Source of the DNA: an uncultured Aeromicrobium sp.
Lineage (GTDB): Bacteria; Actinomycetota; Actinomycetes; Propionibacteriales; Nocardioidaceae
DNA: 43,659 bases
NCBI GenBank assembly: GCA_937873005.1
Contig: CALMUY010000243.1
Location: forward strand, 1 to 43,659
Reading direction: 5' to 3'
Shown: positions 7,780 through 16,530 of the stretch, piece after piece
Position numbering within the stretch: position 1 is the first letter of the stretch
How the letters are laid out: each line of letters opens with the position of its first letter
Made by a program: the position numbers and the translations under genes
The notes under the pieces: generated by a model
Told to the model about the DNA's origin: nothing
Databases searched by the model: none
The model's input: the letters and a program-made list of their open reading frames with translations, nothing else

Positions 7780-8731
7780 GCGTCCGCATCAGGTGGTGGC
7801 GTGCACGGTCGGCCCAACGGTGGTGCGGTTCGGCCGAAACGCACTCGTTGATGGCATGCCACGTTGCCGCCCGATTTACCGCCTGCGTCCGACGCGCTGC
7901 TGCCCACATGGCATTGAACGTAGCCTCGTCGAGTCCCCACGCGTGACGCCAGGCCGATTCGACTTGATTCCACCAATCGGGATGCTCAGTTTCCAGAATT
8001 GAATATGGGACGACAAGCGTTTCAAGAACGTGCCCCCACTGACTGTCGCCGAAATCGAATACTGCAACTCCATCGGCACGCGTGAATGCATTGCCCAGGT
8101 GAGCATCGCCGTGTTGCCACGACGGCCCCAACGGCCCATCCATCAAGACTTCCACCGCATGTGCGACATCGGCTCGAACCGCGGCGAGTTCGGCGACAAC
8201 GAGGTCAGAAAGGTGCGACGGGTGATCCGGCGGCGATTGAGACAGCAGCACCACGAGACGATCAAAGCGATCGACGACGGTGCTGGGGGAGCAATCGGGA
8301 ATGCCCGTAGCGAGCACGCGTTCGCGGTGACCCATGAGTCCTTGCTGGAGCGAAACAATCTGAAGCACAAATGTCAGCCAGTCGACCAAGGTTCCGTTGT
8401 GATCGTTGCCGACTGGTGTGCCTTGGTCGAGCGTCAGCATCCACCCCCGGTCAGAGTCGATGGCCAGCGGGTCGTGCACCAACTCCGGCGCGAACGCGGC
8501 AATCCGTGTCTGCAACGCCGGTTCAAATCCCAGTGGCCCACACGATGCTTTGAACCACAACCGACCCATGTCGCTTTCGAGCGTGTAATGCGCGGACCAC
8601 GGTCGATTTCGATACAACATGAATTCACTGAGCAATCCGACTCCAGCGCCTCGCGCCCACTCGCGTACCCACGCTTCTGCATGCGGCAACCACGCCGAAG
8701 TGCCCCAGGTTCGCGCATCGTTGTGGTTCAC
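7769..8731 (-). CDS. Aminoglycoside phosphotransferase (APH) family protein
   Basis: The 320-residue protein has the APH/choline-kinase fold signature HGDAHLGN, the catalytic loop with Asp, followed by VFDFGDSQWG as the metal-binding DFG-like motif. Family members phosphorylate small molecules such as aminoglycosides, choline, homoserine or sugars; this substrate cannot be inferred. GTG 8731 was chosen because TAATGT ends seven bases upstream, a leaderless arrangement. Earlier non-ATG starts at 8740 and 8785 would run into the divergent EcsC promoter. It is the first gene of an operon with aat. Confidence 0.75.
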   Translation of the reverse strand: MNHNDARTWGTSAWLPHAEAWVREWARGAGVGLLSEFMLYRNRPWSAHYTLESDMGRLWFKASCGPLGFEPALQTRIAAFAPELVHDPLAIDSDRGWMLTLDQGTPVGNDHNGTLVDWLTFVLQIVSLQQGLMGHRERVLATGIPDCSPSTVVDRFDRLVVLLSQSPPDHPSHLSDLVVAELAAVRADVAHAVEVLMDGPLGPSWQHGDAHLGNAFTRADGVAVFDFGDSQWGHVLETLVVPYSILETEHPDWWNQVESAWRHAWGLDEATFNAMWAAARRTQAVNRAATWHAINECVSAEPHHRWADRARHHLMRTLDV

Positions 8732-8738
8732 AGAACCC

Positions 8739-8744
8739 ACATTA
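8739..8744 (-). promoter_or_regulatory. Predicted -10 element of the phosphotransferase-aat operon
   Basis: TAATGT on the minus strand ends seven bases before GTG 8731, with no Shine-Dalgarno in between. Confidence 0.45.
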
Positions 8745-8789
8745 GGTGGGTTACGGCCCGAACTTGTGTCTATCGTTGAAAGCAATACC

Positions 8790-8795
8790 TATCCT
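8790..8795 (+). promoter_or_regulatory. Predicted -10 element of the EcsC-family gene
   Basis: TATCCT ends seven bases before ATG 8803, a leaderless spacing. It lies 46 bp from the opposing -10 of the phosphotransferase gene, so the two promoters are back to back. Confidence 0.5.
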
Positions 8796-8802
8796 TAGAG
8801 AC

Positions 8803-9498
8803 ATGGTTAAGTCACAAAAGTTGGTCACCGATACGACATCAGCCCTGATCCCGGGCGTTGCCGCCAATTACGTTCGCGCGGTGTTGGACAAGGCCATCGA
8901 CGGGATCGGTCCGCTGCAGCCCGTTGCCGAATACGCTGGCGCACGGTTGGCTGCGCACGGAGGTTCGGTTGAGAAGGCCGTTTCTTCCATCATCACTTCG
9001 CACGTTTCACTTGCGGGTGTCCAAGGTTTTGTGACGAATCTCGGTGGCATCGCGATCGCACCTGCCACGGTTCCAGCGAATGTTGTCGGCGTGACGATGG
9101 TGCAATGTCACCTCGCGGCGAGCATCGCTTGGCTGCGCGGATACAACCTCGAAGACGCTCGAGTTCGCAATGCGATTCTGATGGTCATGCTGGGCAAAGA
9201 GGCTGTGCAGGAAATGATCGAGGACAAGAAACTCCCCTCTACGCCGATGGCGATCGCCACGTCGCCCGTTCACGATCCGTCACTTGATGATCGGATTGCC
9301 AAGACGGTCACGAGCGAACTTGTTGGCCGCACGATCGGACGCCGCGCCATCATGTTGGCCGGCAAGAAGATTCCGTTCCTTGGTGGCGCCGTTGGCGCTG
9401 GAGCCGACGGTTTCACCACATACCTAGTCGGCAAGTACGCCCAAAGTGAACTGTTGGATCGTCGTGTCCCGGGTCAACCTGACTCGACTACGCGCTGA
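8803..9498 (+). CDS. EcsC family protein
   Basis: The 231-residue protein matches the EcsC family (named after the third gene of the B. subtilis ecs locus, function unclear). It has an amphipathic N-terminal half, then a Gly/Ala-rich stretch NLGGIAIAPATVPANVVGVT typical of the family, and LGGAVGAGADGFTTYLVGKY near the end. The hydrophobic stretches suggest membrane association rather than a classical polytopic protein. ATG 8803 is preferred over in-frame 8746 because of the leaderless -10 immediately upstream. Its 3' end overlaps the convergent HMG-CoA lyase gene by 11 bp. Confidence 0.75.
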   Translation: MVKSQKLVTDTTSALIPGVAANYVRAVLDKAIDGIGPLQPVAEYAGARLAAHGGSVEKAVSSIITSHVSLAGVQGFVTNLGGIAIAPATVPANVVGVTMVQCHLAASIAWLRGYNLEDARVRNAILMVMLGKEAVQEMIEDKKLPSTPMAIATSPVHDPSLDDRIAKTVTSELVGRTIGRRAIMLAGKKIPFLGGAVGAGADGFTTYLVGKYAQSELLDRRVPGQPDSTTR

Positions 9499-10426
9499 CG
9501 CCGCCTAGCGCCCTAACAACAGCAGATGGGCTCGGGCGGCCGAGTTTTCCGGCCATCCAGGTACTCGTTGACACGAGCACATCGAGGTTGACACCGTGCT
9601 CGATACCCAATCCGTTGAGCATCCACACGAGATCTTCGGTGGCCAGGTTTCCGGTGGCACTTTTCGCATAAGGACAGCCACCGAGTCCACCCGCCGAGGA
9701 GTCGAACGTCGTGATGGAGGCTTCCAGAGCCGCATACGTGTTGGCCAGTGCCTGTCCGTACGTGTCGTGAAAATGCAGCGCGAGCCGGTCGCTGTTCACA
9801 CCCGCGTCACCGAATGCCGCAATCAGTTCGTGAACGTGACCCGGCGTGCCTACACCGATCGTGTCCCCGAGTGACAATTCGCTGATGCCTAAGTCAAAGA
9901 GGCGTAGACCGGTCTCGACCACTCGATTAAGTTCAACGCGGCCTTCCCACGGGTCCCCAAAACACATCGACACATAACCACGCACGTCGACACCCGCGCG
10001 AACCGCTTGATCGACGACGGGTTTGAACGTGTCGAACTGTGCGGAAAAACTACTGTTGAGGTTCTTCTGGGCGAACGTTTCAGTGGCGCTTGCGAAGATC
10101 GCAATGTGTTGGCAGCCCGACTCGAGCGCCCGCGCGAGCCCGCGCTCGTTGGGTACGAGCACCGGCAACGGCACCGGCCCGTCGAGCGGCAGTCGCGCGA
10201 CAACGTCCGCGGCGTCGGCGAGTTGCGGCACCCACTCGGGGTGAACGAAACTCGTGGCTTCCACAATCGGAAGACCGGCCGCGATGAGTCGTTCGATGAA
10301 CTCGACTTTGGTTTCGAGGTCGACGATGGTTTTCTCGTTTTGAAGTCCGTCGCGAGCCCCGACCTCGTAAATACGAACTCGCTCAGGCAATCCCTGTTTC
10401 GTATGAATCTGCGGCAATTCACTCAT
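9488..10426 (-). CDS. mvaB: Hydroxymethylglutaryl-CoA lyase
   Basis: HMG-CoA lyase cleaves 3-hydroxy-3-methylglutaryl-CoA to acetoacetate and acetyl-CoA, the last step of leucine degradation. The 312-residue TIM-barrel protein has EVGARDGLQNE at the N-terminus (metal-binding Asp and catalytic Arg), SLGDTIGVGTP, HFHDTYGQALAN with the metal His pair, and GGCPYAKSATGN containing the catalytic Cys loop. The start at 10426 overlaps the biotinyl-domain gene by 8 bp and has GAGG upstream; 10444 is an alternative. It lies downstream of methylcrotonyl-CoA carboxylase genes, giving two linked steps of one pathway. Methylglutaconyl-CoA hydratase and isovaleryl-CoA dehydrogenase are not adjacent. Confidence 0.92.
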   Translation of the reverse strand: MSELPQIHTKQGLPERVRIYEVGARDGLQNEKTIVDLETKVEFIERLIAAGLPIVEATSFVHPEWVPQLADAADVVARLPLDGPVPLPVLVPNERGLARALESGCQHIAIFASATETFAQKNLNSSFSAQFDTFKPVVDQAVRAGVDVRGYVSMCFGDPWEGRVELNRVVETGLRLFDLGISELSLGDTIGVGTPGHVHELIAAFGDAGVNSDRLALHFHDTYGQALANTYAALEASITTFDSSAGGLGGCPYAKSATGNLATEDLVWMLNGLGIEHGVNLDVLVSTSTWMAGKLGRPSPSAVVRALGGVSA

Positions 10427-10670
10427 CACTGGCCTCGATTTCAAACAACAGTTGACCCATGCTCACGTGGGCGCCTTCGGCCACTCGAACAGCGACGGTG
10501 CCAGTCATTGGTGCCGTGAGTTCGAGTTCCATTTTCATCGCTTCCATGACTCCGAGTCGGTCACCTGCCTCGACATGTTGCCCGTCAATCGCAGTGACCA
10601 TGAGCAGGAGGCCCGGCATGGGAGCGAGTACGTCGGGGCCCTCGGCGGCGAGGTGGACACCCCGACGCAT
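10419..10670 (-). CDS. Biotinyl (BCCP) domain, separated from the biotin carboxylase by one in-frame TGA
   Basis: The 83-residue product is a biotin-attachment domain: LAPMPGLLLMVTAIDGQHVEAGD, then EAMKMELELTAPMTG whose Lys carries biotin, then the closing strand QLLFEIEA. Its reading frame is that of the preceding biotin carboxylase ORF: stop TGA (10682-10680), three sense codons (A-G-G), then ATG at 10670. In actinobacterial methylcrotonyl-CoA carboxylase alpha chains this domain is the C-terminus of one polypeptide of about 620-670 residues. The sequence therefore fits a recent nonsense change, readthrough, or reinitiation at this ATG; the nearest Shine-Dalgarno candidate is poor. Confidence 0.8.
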   Translation of the reverse strand: MRRGVHLAAEGPDVLAPMPGLLLMVTAIDGQHVEAGDRLGVMEAMKMELELTAPMTGTVAVRVAEGAHVSMGQLLFEIEASDE

Positions 10671-10679
10671 TCCGCCGGC

Positions 10680-12281
10680 TCACGCTCCGAGCCAGTGTTG
10701 TCCCTCGTGGGCGAGCCAGACGCGCACACCGTCGCTCACGCCAATGACGCCACTAGTCGGTTCAGCCGCTGGTTCAGTCCACACCGGTTCACCGCCCTCG
10801 CAATGAAGTCGCAGTTGCGGAGCGCGGGCCGGCCCCGAACTGCGCCAGCCGTCGGTCGGCAACCCGCCAGTCGCCGGTGGCATCGCGATGCGGGCCGCTT
10901 GGTCCATCACAATGTCTGGGCAGTCTGGTTTGTCGAAAATCCCCGCCGGGCGGGTGTCGAGCCACGACGTGTGCACGCTGCCTGCGGCGAACTCGTGGCT
11001 GCCGAGCACGCGATGCACGAAACCGAGATTCGTGGTCAGCCCCAAGATCGCGGTCTGGTCGAGCGCGGCACGCATCGCTTCGATGGCCCCCGCTCGGTCG
11101 TTGGCATGCACGATGATCTTCGCGAGCATGGGGTCGAACGCCGTGGTCACGTTGGCGCCGGCTTCGATTCCTGACTCCACCCGGACCGGGTTCCCCGGCC
11201 ATTCGAGGTGGCGAATCCGGCCAGTTTGCGGCAGGAAGTCACGATAGGGGTCTTCGGCGTAAGCACGCACTTCGATCGCGTGACCGGTCGCTCGAATCTC
11301 GTGTTGGGCCTTGGGGAGCACGTCCCCAGCAGCCGCCCGCAGTTGCCAGTCCACGAGGTCGAGCCCAGTGATTTCTTCGGTCACGGGGTGTTCCACTTGC
11401 AACCGAGTGTTCATTTCGAGGAACCAAGCGTCGTCACCATCGACGAGGAACTCGACCGTGCCGGCGTTCGTGTAGCCCACTTCCTTGCACAAGGCGACGG
11501 CCGCAGTCAGGACCGTAGTCCGAGCAGCCTCGGACAACCCCGCCGCGGGTGCCTCCTCGATGACCTTCTGATGCCTTCGCTGCACCGAGCAGTCCCGTTC
11601 AAAAAGGTGGACCACATTGCCGTGGCTGTCGGCGAATACTTGAACTTCAATGTGGCGACCCTGAGGCACGTACTTTTCGATAAGCAAGGTGCCGTCGCCG
11701 AATCCGGCAATCGCTTCGCGTTCGGCTCGCTGCAGGGCCGACTCGAGTTCGTTCGCGTCGCGGGCGATGTGCATTCCCTTCCCACCACCGCCAGCCGCCG
11801 CTTTGACCAAAACCGGCCACGCATCGGTTGGAACCGAATCGCGCGCGTATTGCGGTGTAACTGGAACGCCCGCACGCACCGCAACGTCCCGGGCGTGGTC
11901 TTTACGGCCCATCTGCGTGATGACGTCAGCGGTGGGGCCGATGAACGTGAGTCCCGCTTCTTCTACCGCCGCCGCGAACTGGGCATTTTCTGACAAGAAT
12001 CCATAACCGGGGTGAATGGCATTGGCCCCTGTTTCTTGGGCGGCCGCGATGATGGCCGCGCCATCGAGGTACGACGTGGCATTCGTGTCACCGAGCCGCA
12101 CGGCCTGATCTGCGGTCGTGACGAATGGCGCGTTCGTGTCGGCGTCTGAATACACGGCCACCGTGCCAATGCCCCGTTGTTGGCACGTCCGCATGATGCG
12201 TAGCGCGATTTCGCCGCGATTTGCGATCAGCACTTTCGCGATCCGACGGGTATGGCCCGAGGTCGATTGTGCGTTACTCAT
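10680..12281 (-). CDS. Acyl-CoA (probably 3-methylcrotonyl-CoA) carboxylase, biotin carboxylase and linker domains
   Basis: The 533-residue protein opens with [20 protein letters not shown], followed by [16 protein letters not shown], the ATP-grasp glycine loop [14 protein letters not shown], and [20 protein letters not shown], which together define biotin carboxylase. About 80 residues of carboxyltransferase-interacting linker follow, and then the frame stops at TGA just before the biotinyl domain, which continues in the same frame. The enzyme carboxylates biotin with ATP and bicarbonate. Its start overlaps the carboxyltransferase stop by 4 bp. Its neighbours, an MccB-like subunit and HMG-CoA lyase, favour methylcrotonyl-CoA as the substrate. 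Confidence 0.9.
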   Translation of the reverse strand: MSNAQSTSGHTRRIAKVLIANRGEIALRIMRTCQQRGIGTVAVYSDADTNAPFVTTADQAVRLGDTNATSYLDGAAIIAAAQETGANAIHPGYGFLSENAQFAAAVEEAGLTFIGPTADVITQMGRKDHARDVAVRAGVPVTPQYARDSVPTDAWPVLVKAAAGGGGKGMHIARDANELESALQRAEREAIAGFGDGTLLIEKYVPQGRHIEVQVFADSHGNVVHLFERDCSVQRRHQKVIEEAPAAGLSEAARTTVLTAAVALCKEVGYTNAGTVEFLVDGDDAWFLEMNTRLQVEHPVTEEITGLDLVDWQLRAAAGDVLPKAQHEIRATGHAIEVRAYAEDPYRDFLPQTGRIRHLEWPGNPVRVESGIEAGANVTTAFDPMLAKIIVHANDRAGAIEAMRAALDQTAILGLTTNLGFVHRVLGSHEFAAGSVHTSWLDTRPAGIFDKPDCPDIVMDQAARIAMPPATGGLPTDGWRSSGPARAPQLRLHCEGGEPVWTEPAAEPTSGVIGVSDGVRVWLAHEGQHWLGA

Positions 12282-13804
12282 AGTCGGAACACTCCAAACT
12301 TGGGGTCACGGTCCGGTTCGCTGGCCGACAGGCTGAGCGCCATGCCAAGTACGCGGCGCGTGTCGGCAGGATCGATGATCCCGTCGTCCCAGAGTCGTGC
12401 GGTCGAGTAATAGGCAGAGCCTTGAGCTTCATACTGCGCGCGGATAGGCGCCTTAAAATCTTCTTCGGCTTCTGGACTGTCGAACTTGCCCTTGACGGTT
12501 GCTAGTACGGACGCGGCTTGTTCGCCGCCCATGACCGAAATTTTGGCGTTCGGCCACATCCAGAGAAAGCGTGGATCGTAGGCGCGACCACACATGCCAT
12601 AGTTCCCCGCCCCGTACGATCCGCCGATCACGACGGTGTATTTCGGGACAACGCTCGTGGCCACGGCCGTCACGAGTTTCGCGCCGTCTTTGGCGATCCC
12701 GCCGTTCTCGTATTCTTTTCCGACCATGAAGCCGGTGATGTTTTGCAGGAAGACGAGTGGAATCCCCCGCTGGTTCGCTAGTTCGATGAAGTGCGCCCCC
12801 TTGACGGAGGATTCGCTGAACAGGATGCCGTTGTTCGCAACGATCGCAACCGGGTATCCCCAAATGTGGGCGAAACCGCATACGAGGGTATCCCCGTAGA
12901 GCGGCTTGAACTCATGCAGACGCGAATCGTCGACAATGCGAGCAATCACGTCACGCACGTCGTAGGGGGTGCGCGTATCGGTCGGCACCACGTCATAAAT
13001 CGAGTTGGGGTCGAGCCGAGGTTCGAGCACCGGGCCTTCAGGACTACTGATTGTGGATGGCTTCAACGTTCCGACGATGGAGCGCACGATTTCAAGCGCG
13101 TGTTCGTCGTCGTCGGCCAAGTGATCGACGACCCCCGACTTCGTCGCGTGTACGAGTCCTCCGCCCAACTCTTCGGCCGTGACGACTTCGCCCGTCGCTG
13201 CTTTCACGAGTGGTGGTCCGCCGAGGAAGATGGTTCCTTGGTCGCGAACGATGACGCTTTCGTCACTCATCGCCGGCACGTAGGCTCCACCTGCTGTGCA
13301 CGAACCCATGACGGCGGCAATCTGTGCGATGCCTAGAGCGGACATGTTTGCTTGGTTGAAAAAGATCCGACCGAAGTGTTCTCGGTCTGGAAATACTTCG
13401 TCTTGCATCGGCAAGAACGCTCCACCGGAATCGACGAGATAAATGCACGGGAGTTTGTGTTCGGCGGCGATCGTCTGTGCACGCAAATGTTTTTTGACCG
13501 TGATCGGGTAATACGTTCCGCCTTTGACGGTCGCATCGTTGGCCACGATCATGCAGGCGCGACCATTCACATACCCGATTCCGGCGACCACGCCTGCTGC
13601 GGGAACGTGGCCGTCGTACATCCCGTGGGCAGCCAAGGGTGCCACTTCGAGAAAGGGCGAACCAGGGTCGAGGAGGTGGTCGATTCGGTCGCGGACGAGG
13701 AGTTTTCCGCGCGCCACGTGTCTGGCGCGAGATGCCTCGCTGCCACCTTGCCTCGTCGTAGCGAGTTGGTCGCGAAGGTCGTTGACCAAGGTTTTCAGAT
13801 CCAC
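12278..13804 (-). CDS. mccB: Acyl-CoA carboxylase carboxyltransferase subunit, methylcrotonyl-CoA type
   Basis: The 508-residue protein is an AccD/PccB/MccB-type carboxyltransferase: [20 protein letters not shown] near the N-terminus, [35 protein letters not shown], and [20 protein letters not shown] in the C-terminal half. The VDSGGAFLP and GNYGMCGRA motifs are those I associate with methylcrotonyl-CoA rather than propionyl-CoA carboxylases. It transfers CO2 from carboxybiotin to the acyl-CoA. It is the first gene of a four-ORF operon with biotin carboxylase, biotinyl domain and HMG-CoA lyase. GTG 13804 has no Shine-Dalgarno; TAACCT ends six bases upstream. Confidence 0.92.
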   Translation of the reverse strand: MDLKTLVNDLRDQLATTRQGGSEASRARHVARGKLLVRDRIDHLLDPGSPFLEVAPLAAHGMYDGHVPAAGVVAGIGYVNGRACMIVANDATVKGGTYYPITVKKHLRAQTIAAEHKLPCIYLVDSGGAFLPMQDEVFPDREHFGRIFFNQANMSALGIAQIAAVMGSCTAGGAYVPAMSDESVIVRDQGTIFLGGPPLVKAATGEVVTAEELGGGLVHATKSGVVDHLADDDEHALEIVRSIVGTLKPSTISSPEGPVLEPRLDPNSIYDVVPTDTRTPYDVRDVIARIVDDSRLHEFKPLYGDTLVCGFAHIWGYPVAIVANNGILFSESSVKGAHFIELANQRGIPLVFLQNITGFMVGKEYENGGIAKDGAKLVTAVATSVVPKYTVVIGGSYGAGNYGMCGRAYDPRFLWMWPNAKISVMGGEQAASVLATVKGKFDSPEAEEDFKAPIRAQYEAQGSAYYSTARLWDDGIIDPADTRRVLGMALSLSASEPDRDPKFGVFRL

Positions 13805-13810
13805 CCCGTT

Positions 13811-13843
13811 AGGTTAGCAAGCATTAACCTGGCTTGCTAGACT
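13811..13843. promoter_or_regulatory. Overlapping TetR operators and paired leaderless promoters between mccB and its regulator
   Basis: In the 45-bp divergent gap, AGGTTA/TAACCT (13811-13816 and 13825-13830) and TAGCAAGC/GCTTGCTA (13815-13822 and 13832-13839) form two interleaved inverted repeats. The minus-strand -10 TAACCT (13816-13811) and plus-strand -10 TAGACT (13838-13843) each end six bases from a GTG start. A repressor bound here would cover both promoters. Confidence 0.65.
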
Positions 13844-13849
13844 CGTGCC

Positions 13850-14404
13850 GTGAGCAAACGCCGCGACCAGATCCTTGCCCAAGCGTCGTTGCTGTTTGCT
13901 GAGCGCGGATTTCATGGTGTTTCGGTCAACCACATCGGTGAAGCATGTGGCATTTCTGGGCCCGCTCTCTACAAGCACTTCTCCAGCAAAGACGAGATTC
14001 TCGCCGCATCGTTGACCTCAATTAGTTCTCAGTTGCTCGCCGAAGGCCAACGCCGGGTAGCGCTCGCGACCGACCCGACCGAGGCACTGGCTTCACTCGT
14101 TGATTGGCACGTTCAGTTTGCTCTTGACGAGCCCGCATTCATCGTCATTCAAGAGCGCGAATGGACCAACCTCAGCAAGGCTGCTCGACGGGACGTTCGC
14201 GCCCTGCAAGTCGACTACATCGACATGTGGGTTGACGTGCTGTGTGCCCTACGCGCCGACTGGGATCGCGCCACCGCACGCGCCGGGGCTCAGGCCGTTT
14301 TCGGCCTGATTAACTCCACACCCCACAGTGCTCGCATCGACCAAGCAGGCATGCGCAAACTACTTACTCGCTTGGTTCTCGATGCACTCACCCCTGCCCG
14401 ATGA
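13850..14404 (+). CDS. TetR family transcriptional regulator, probable controller of the mcc operon
   Basis: The 184-residue protein has a typical TetR N-terminal helix-turn-helix (RDQILAQASLLFAERGFHGV, then ISGPALYKHFSSKDEIL) and a variable all-helical ligand domain. Regulators of this sort beside acyl-CoA carboxylases generally sense an acyl-CoA. The divergent position, 45 bp from mccB, and the shared double inverted repeat suggest it represses both genes until a leucine-degradation intermediate appears. That ligand is inferred. GTG 13850 is probably leaderless. It ends 12 bp from the convergent DHA2 exporter. Confidence 0.85.
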   Translation: MSKRRDQILAQASLLFAERGFHGVSVNHIGEACGISGPALYKHFSSKDEILAASLTSISSQLLAEGQRRVALATDPTEALASLVDWHVQFALDEPAFIVIQEREWTNLSKAARRDVRALQVDYIDMWVDVLCALRADWDRATARAGAQAVFGLINSTPHSARIDQAGMRKLLTRLVLDALTPAR

Positions 14405-14416
14405 CGAGCAGCGTCG

Positions 14417-15916
14417 TCAGCGATGGGCGAGAGTTCGCCACGACACGAGCGCAGCACCGATGGCAAGGAAAATAGCGACACCGGCGGTCAACTGGACGCC
14501 CACGTCGTACGCGGCGATCGCCGAGTTTGAGAGCGCGGCTTCCATCGCCCCGCCCAGACTGCTCGCGACGTCGAGCGTGCCGCCCAAAGTCTCGAACTCG
14601 TTTCCAGTCACGTTCTCGCGAATCAGCGCCGGTACCTCTAGGTTCTGACGGTAGGCCGTCGTTAGGACGCTGCCGAGGAGGGCTACTCCCAACACGGCTC
14701 CGATTTCGTATGCGGTTTCCGACAACGCCGAGGCAGCCCCCGCCTTGTGCGCGGGAACGGAACCCAAGATCAGGTCGTTGGTCAATGTTTCAGCGATCCC
14801 GATCCCAACGCCGAGGATGGCAAACGCCACCATGACGATGGCCGCATTCGGGTGCCCGGTGAAGGCAACCAAGACATAGCCAAATGCTGACGCAAAGAAA
14901 CTGCCGGCCACGAGTACCCGAACATCGAAGCGGTCAGCGAGACGCACCGCCCAGAAGCCGGCCACCATCGAGAGCACCAGACCCGGAACGAGAATCATTG
15001 CGGCACGCAAGGGCGACAGCCCGAGCACAAGCTGCAGCAACTGGGTGCCCATGAAGATAAACCCGGTCATCGCCATCAGGCTCATCCCGTTCGCAACGAG
15101 CGCCCCGCTGAACACGGGGTTCTTGAAAAGCGTCACGTCGACCATCGGCGTTGGCCGGGTGAGTTGCCGGCGCACGAACCAAACACCCGATGCCACGGTC
15201 ACCATGAGCAAGGCGAGCGTGAGACTGTCGACTCCGGCTTTCGCAGTGTGTTTGATGACAAAGACGAACGACACCATGACGAGCATCGAGCCGAGAATCG
15301 AAACGACATCGAATGGGCCTGGATTCGGGTCTTGTGATTCAGGCAAGAGCCAGATCGCGAGCGGCAAGAACAGGGCGATCAGGGGCACGTTGACGAGGAA
15401 TACCGAGCCCCACCAGAAGTGTTCGAGGAGCCAACCGCCGAGCACCGGACCCAACGCGGCTCCTCCAGCGAAGCCCGCGGCCCACGTAGCGATAGCGATC
15501 CGGCGTTCGCGCGCGTCAGTGAAGATGTTTCGGATGAGGGAGAGTGTTGACGGCATCAACATCGCACCGAAAAGGCCCAAGAGTGCGCGTGCTCCGATGA
15601 GCTGGGTTGCCGTAGAACTGAACGCAGCGAGCACCGAGACGGCGCCGAAACCCGTGGCGCCCACGAGCAGGAGCCGACGGCGGCCGACGCGGTCGCCCAA
15701 CGAGCCCATCGCAATGAGTAGGCCTGCGAGCATCAGGGCGTAGACGTCAACGAGCCACAAGAGTTGGTTGCCTGTTGGTGTGAGATCTTGACTGATCTGC
15801 GGCAGCGCAAAACTCAACACGAGATTGTCGATGGAGACCAGAAGTACGGGAATCATCAGTACCGCAAGGGCCCACCAGCGACGGGTTTTGGTTTGAGTGT
15901 AAAGAGTTGTAGCCAC
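14417..15916 (-). CDS. DHA2 family MFS multidrug exporter, 14-helix type
   Basis: The 499-residue protein has about fourteen hydrophobic segments and DHA2 features: LVLSFALPQISQDL in helix 1, LGDRVGRRRLLLVG as MFS motif A after helix 2, and GPVLGGWLLEHFWW as motif C in helix 5. EmrB/QacA-type members export toxic organic compounds using proton motive force. GTG 15916 was chosen rather than 15970, because the region before it holds a perfect 24-bp palindrome and a TACAGT hexamer ending six bases upstream. The divergent TetR gene is its likely repressor; the drug specificity is unknown. Confidence 0.85.
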   Translation of the reverse strand: MATTLYTQTKTRRWWALAVLMIPVLLVSIDNLVLSFALPQISQDLTPTGNQLLWLVDVYALMLAGLLIAMGSLGDRVGRRRLLLVGATGFGAVSVLAAFSSTATQLIGARALLGLFGAMLMPSTLSLIRNIFTDARERRIAIATWAAGFAGGAALGPVLGGWLLEHFWWGSVFLVNVPLIALFLPLAIWLLPESQDPNPGPFDVVSILGSMLVMVSFVFVIKHTAKAGVDSLTLALLMVTVASGVWFVRRQLTRPTPMVDVTLFKNPVFSGALVANGMSLMAMTGFIFMGTQLLQLVLGLSPLRAAMILVPGLVLSMVAGFWAVRLADRFDVRVLVAGSFFASAFGYVLVAFTGHPNAAIVMVAFAILGVGIGIAETLTNDLILGSVPAHKAGAASALSETAYEIGAVLGVALLGSVLTTAYRQNLEVPALIRENVTGNEFETLGGTLDVASSLGGAMEAALSNSAIAAYDVGVQLTAGVAIFLAIGAALVSWRTLAHR

Positions 15917-15922
15917 CCGCTT

Positions 15923-15946
15923 ACTGTACCGTCCAGACGGTACAGT
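15923..15946. promoter_or_regulatory. 24-bp palindromic TetR operator over the exporter promoter
   Basis: ACTGTACCGTC (15923-15933) and GACGGTACAGT (15936-15946) are perfect 11-bp inverted arms around CA. The minus-strand TACAGT at 15928-15923 is the likely -10 of the exporter and lies wholly within the left arm, so bound repressor would block polymerase. Confidence 0.8.
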
Positions 15947-15970
15947 TTCAAATTCCGGCGGCAGACTCAC

Positions 15971-15976
15971 TAGAGT
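15971..15976 (+). promoter_or_regulatory. Predicted -10 element of the exporter-linked TetR gene
   Basis: TAGAGT ends six bases before ATG 15983, consistent with a leaderless mRNA. It lies 24 bp from the palindromic operator, which could also allow autorepression. Confidence 0.5.
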
Positions 15977-15982
15977 GAGCCC

Positions 15983-16504
15983 ATGGCAGCTGAACGCAGC
16001 ACTCGAGACCGCTTGCTCGATTCATTTGAAACGCTCTTGGTCGAAGGCGGCAGCCGCGCTGCAACGCTCGATGCCGTGGCAGCCCATGCCGGCACCTCAA
16101 AGGGCGGACTGCTGTACCACTTCCACACCAAAGACGACCTCACCGAAGCCATGCTGGATCGACTAATCGAGCAAGCAAACGAAGACACCAAACGCATGCG
16201 CGTCGCCTCTGAAGGGCCCGTTGCGTATTACCTGAACACATCCGTTGATTCAGGGAGCGCATTCGATCGCGCACTCATCGCGACCGCCCGCATCGCCTAT
16301 GAGCGTTCCGAGCCTGCGAGCGAAGCACTCGGCACGGTCCGCGCGCAATGGCTTTCCGTATTAGAAGCGCACCTCAACGATCATGCGTTGGCACAAACGG
16401 TGCAACTGATCGGGGACGGACTCTATTTCAACGACACGACAGGTCACCAAGACCCCGGCGCGCTACCTGCGGCCCACGAGATACTGCGCCGTCTCGGCAT
16501 CTAG
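15983..16504 (+). CDS. TetR family repressor of the divergent exporter
   Basis: The 173-residue protein has the TetR HTH (STRDRLLDSFETLLVEGGSR, then TSKGGLLYHFHTKDDLTEAM) and a short helical C-terminal domain. The G-G-L-L-Y-H-F recognition helix is common in regulators of drug pumps. Divergence from a DHA2 exporter across a perfect palindrome makes local repression of the pump the simplest reading, with derepression by a pump substrate inferred. The stop codon lies in the first copy of an 11-bp tandem duplication. Confidence 0.85.
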   Translation: MAAERSTRDRLLDSFETLLVEGGSRAATLDAVAAHAGTSKGGLLYHFHTKDDLTEAMLDRLIEQANEDTKRMRVASEGPVAYYLNTSVDSGSAFDRALIATARIAYERSEPASEALGTVRAQWLSVLEAHLNDHALAQTVQLIGDGLYFNDTTGHQDPGALPAAHEILRRLGI

Positions 16505-16516
16505 CCGGCATCTAGT
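16495..16516. repeat. 11-bp tandem duplication at the TetR stop codon
   Basis: CGGCATCTAGC (16495-16505) is followed immediately by CGGCATCTAGT (16506-16516), ten of eleven bases identical. The TAG stop of the TetR gene is in the first unit. Confidence 0.7.
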
Positions 16517-16530
16517 CGGCCAACCGTAAG

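Noticed and set aside
15045..15743. A 232-codon open frame opposite the DHA2 exporter
   Set aside because: The exporter frame has clear membrane helices and MFS motifs; the opposite frame is low-complexity Ser/Arg/Pro, as expected from the complement of a membrane protein gene.
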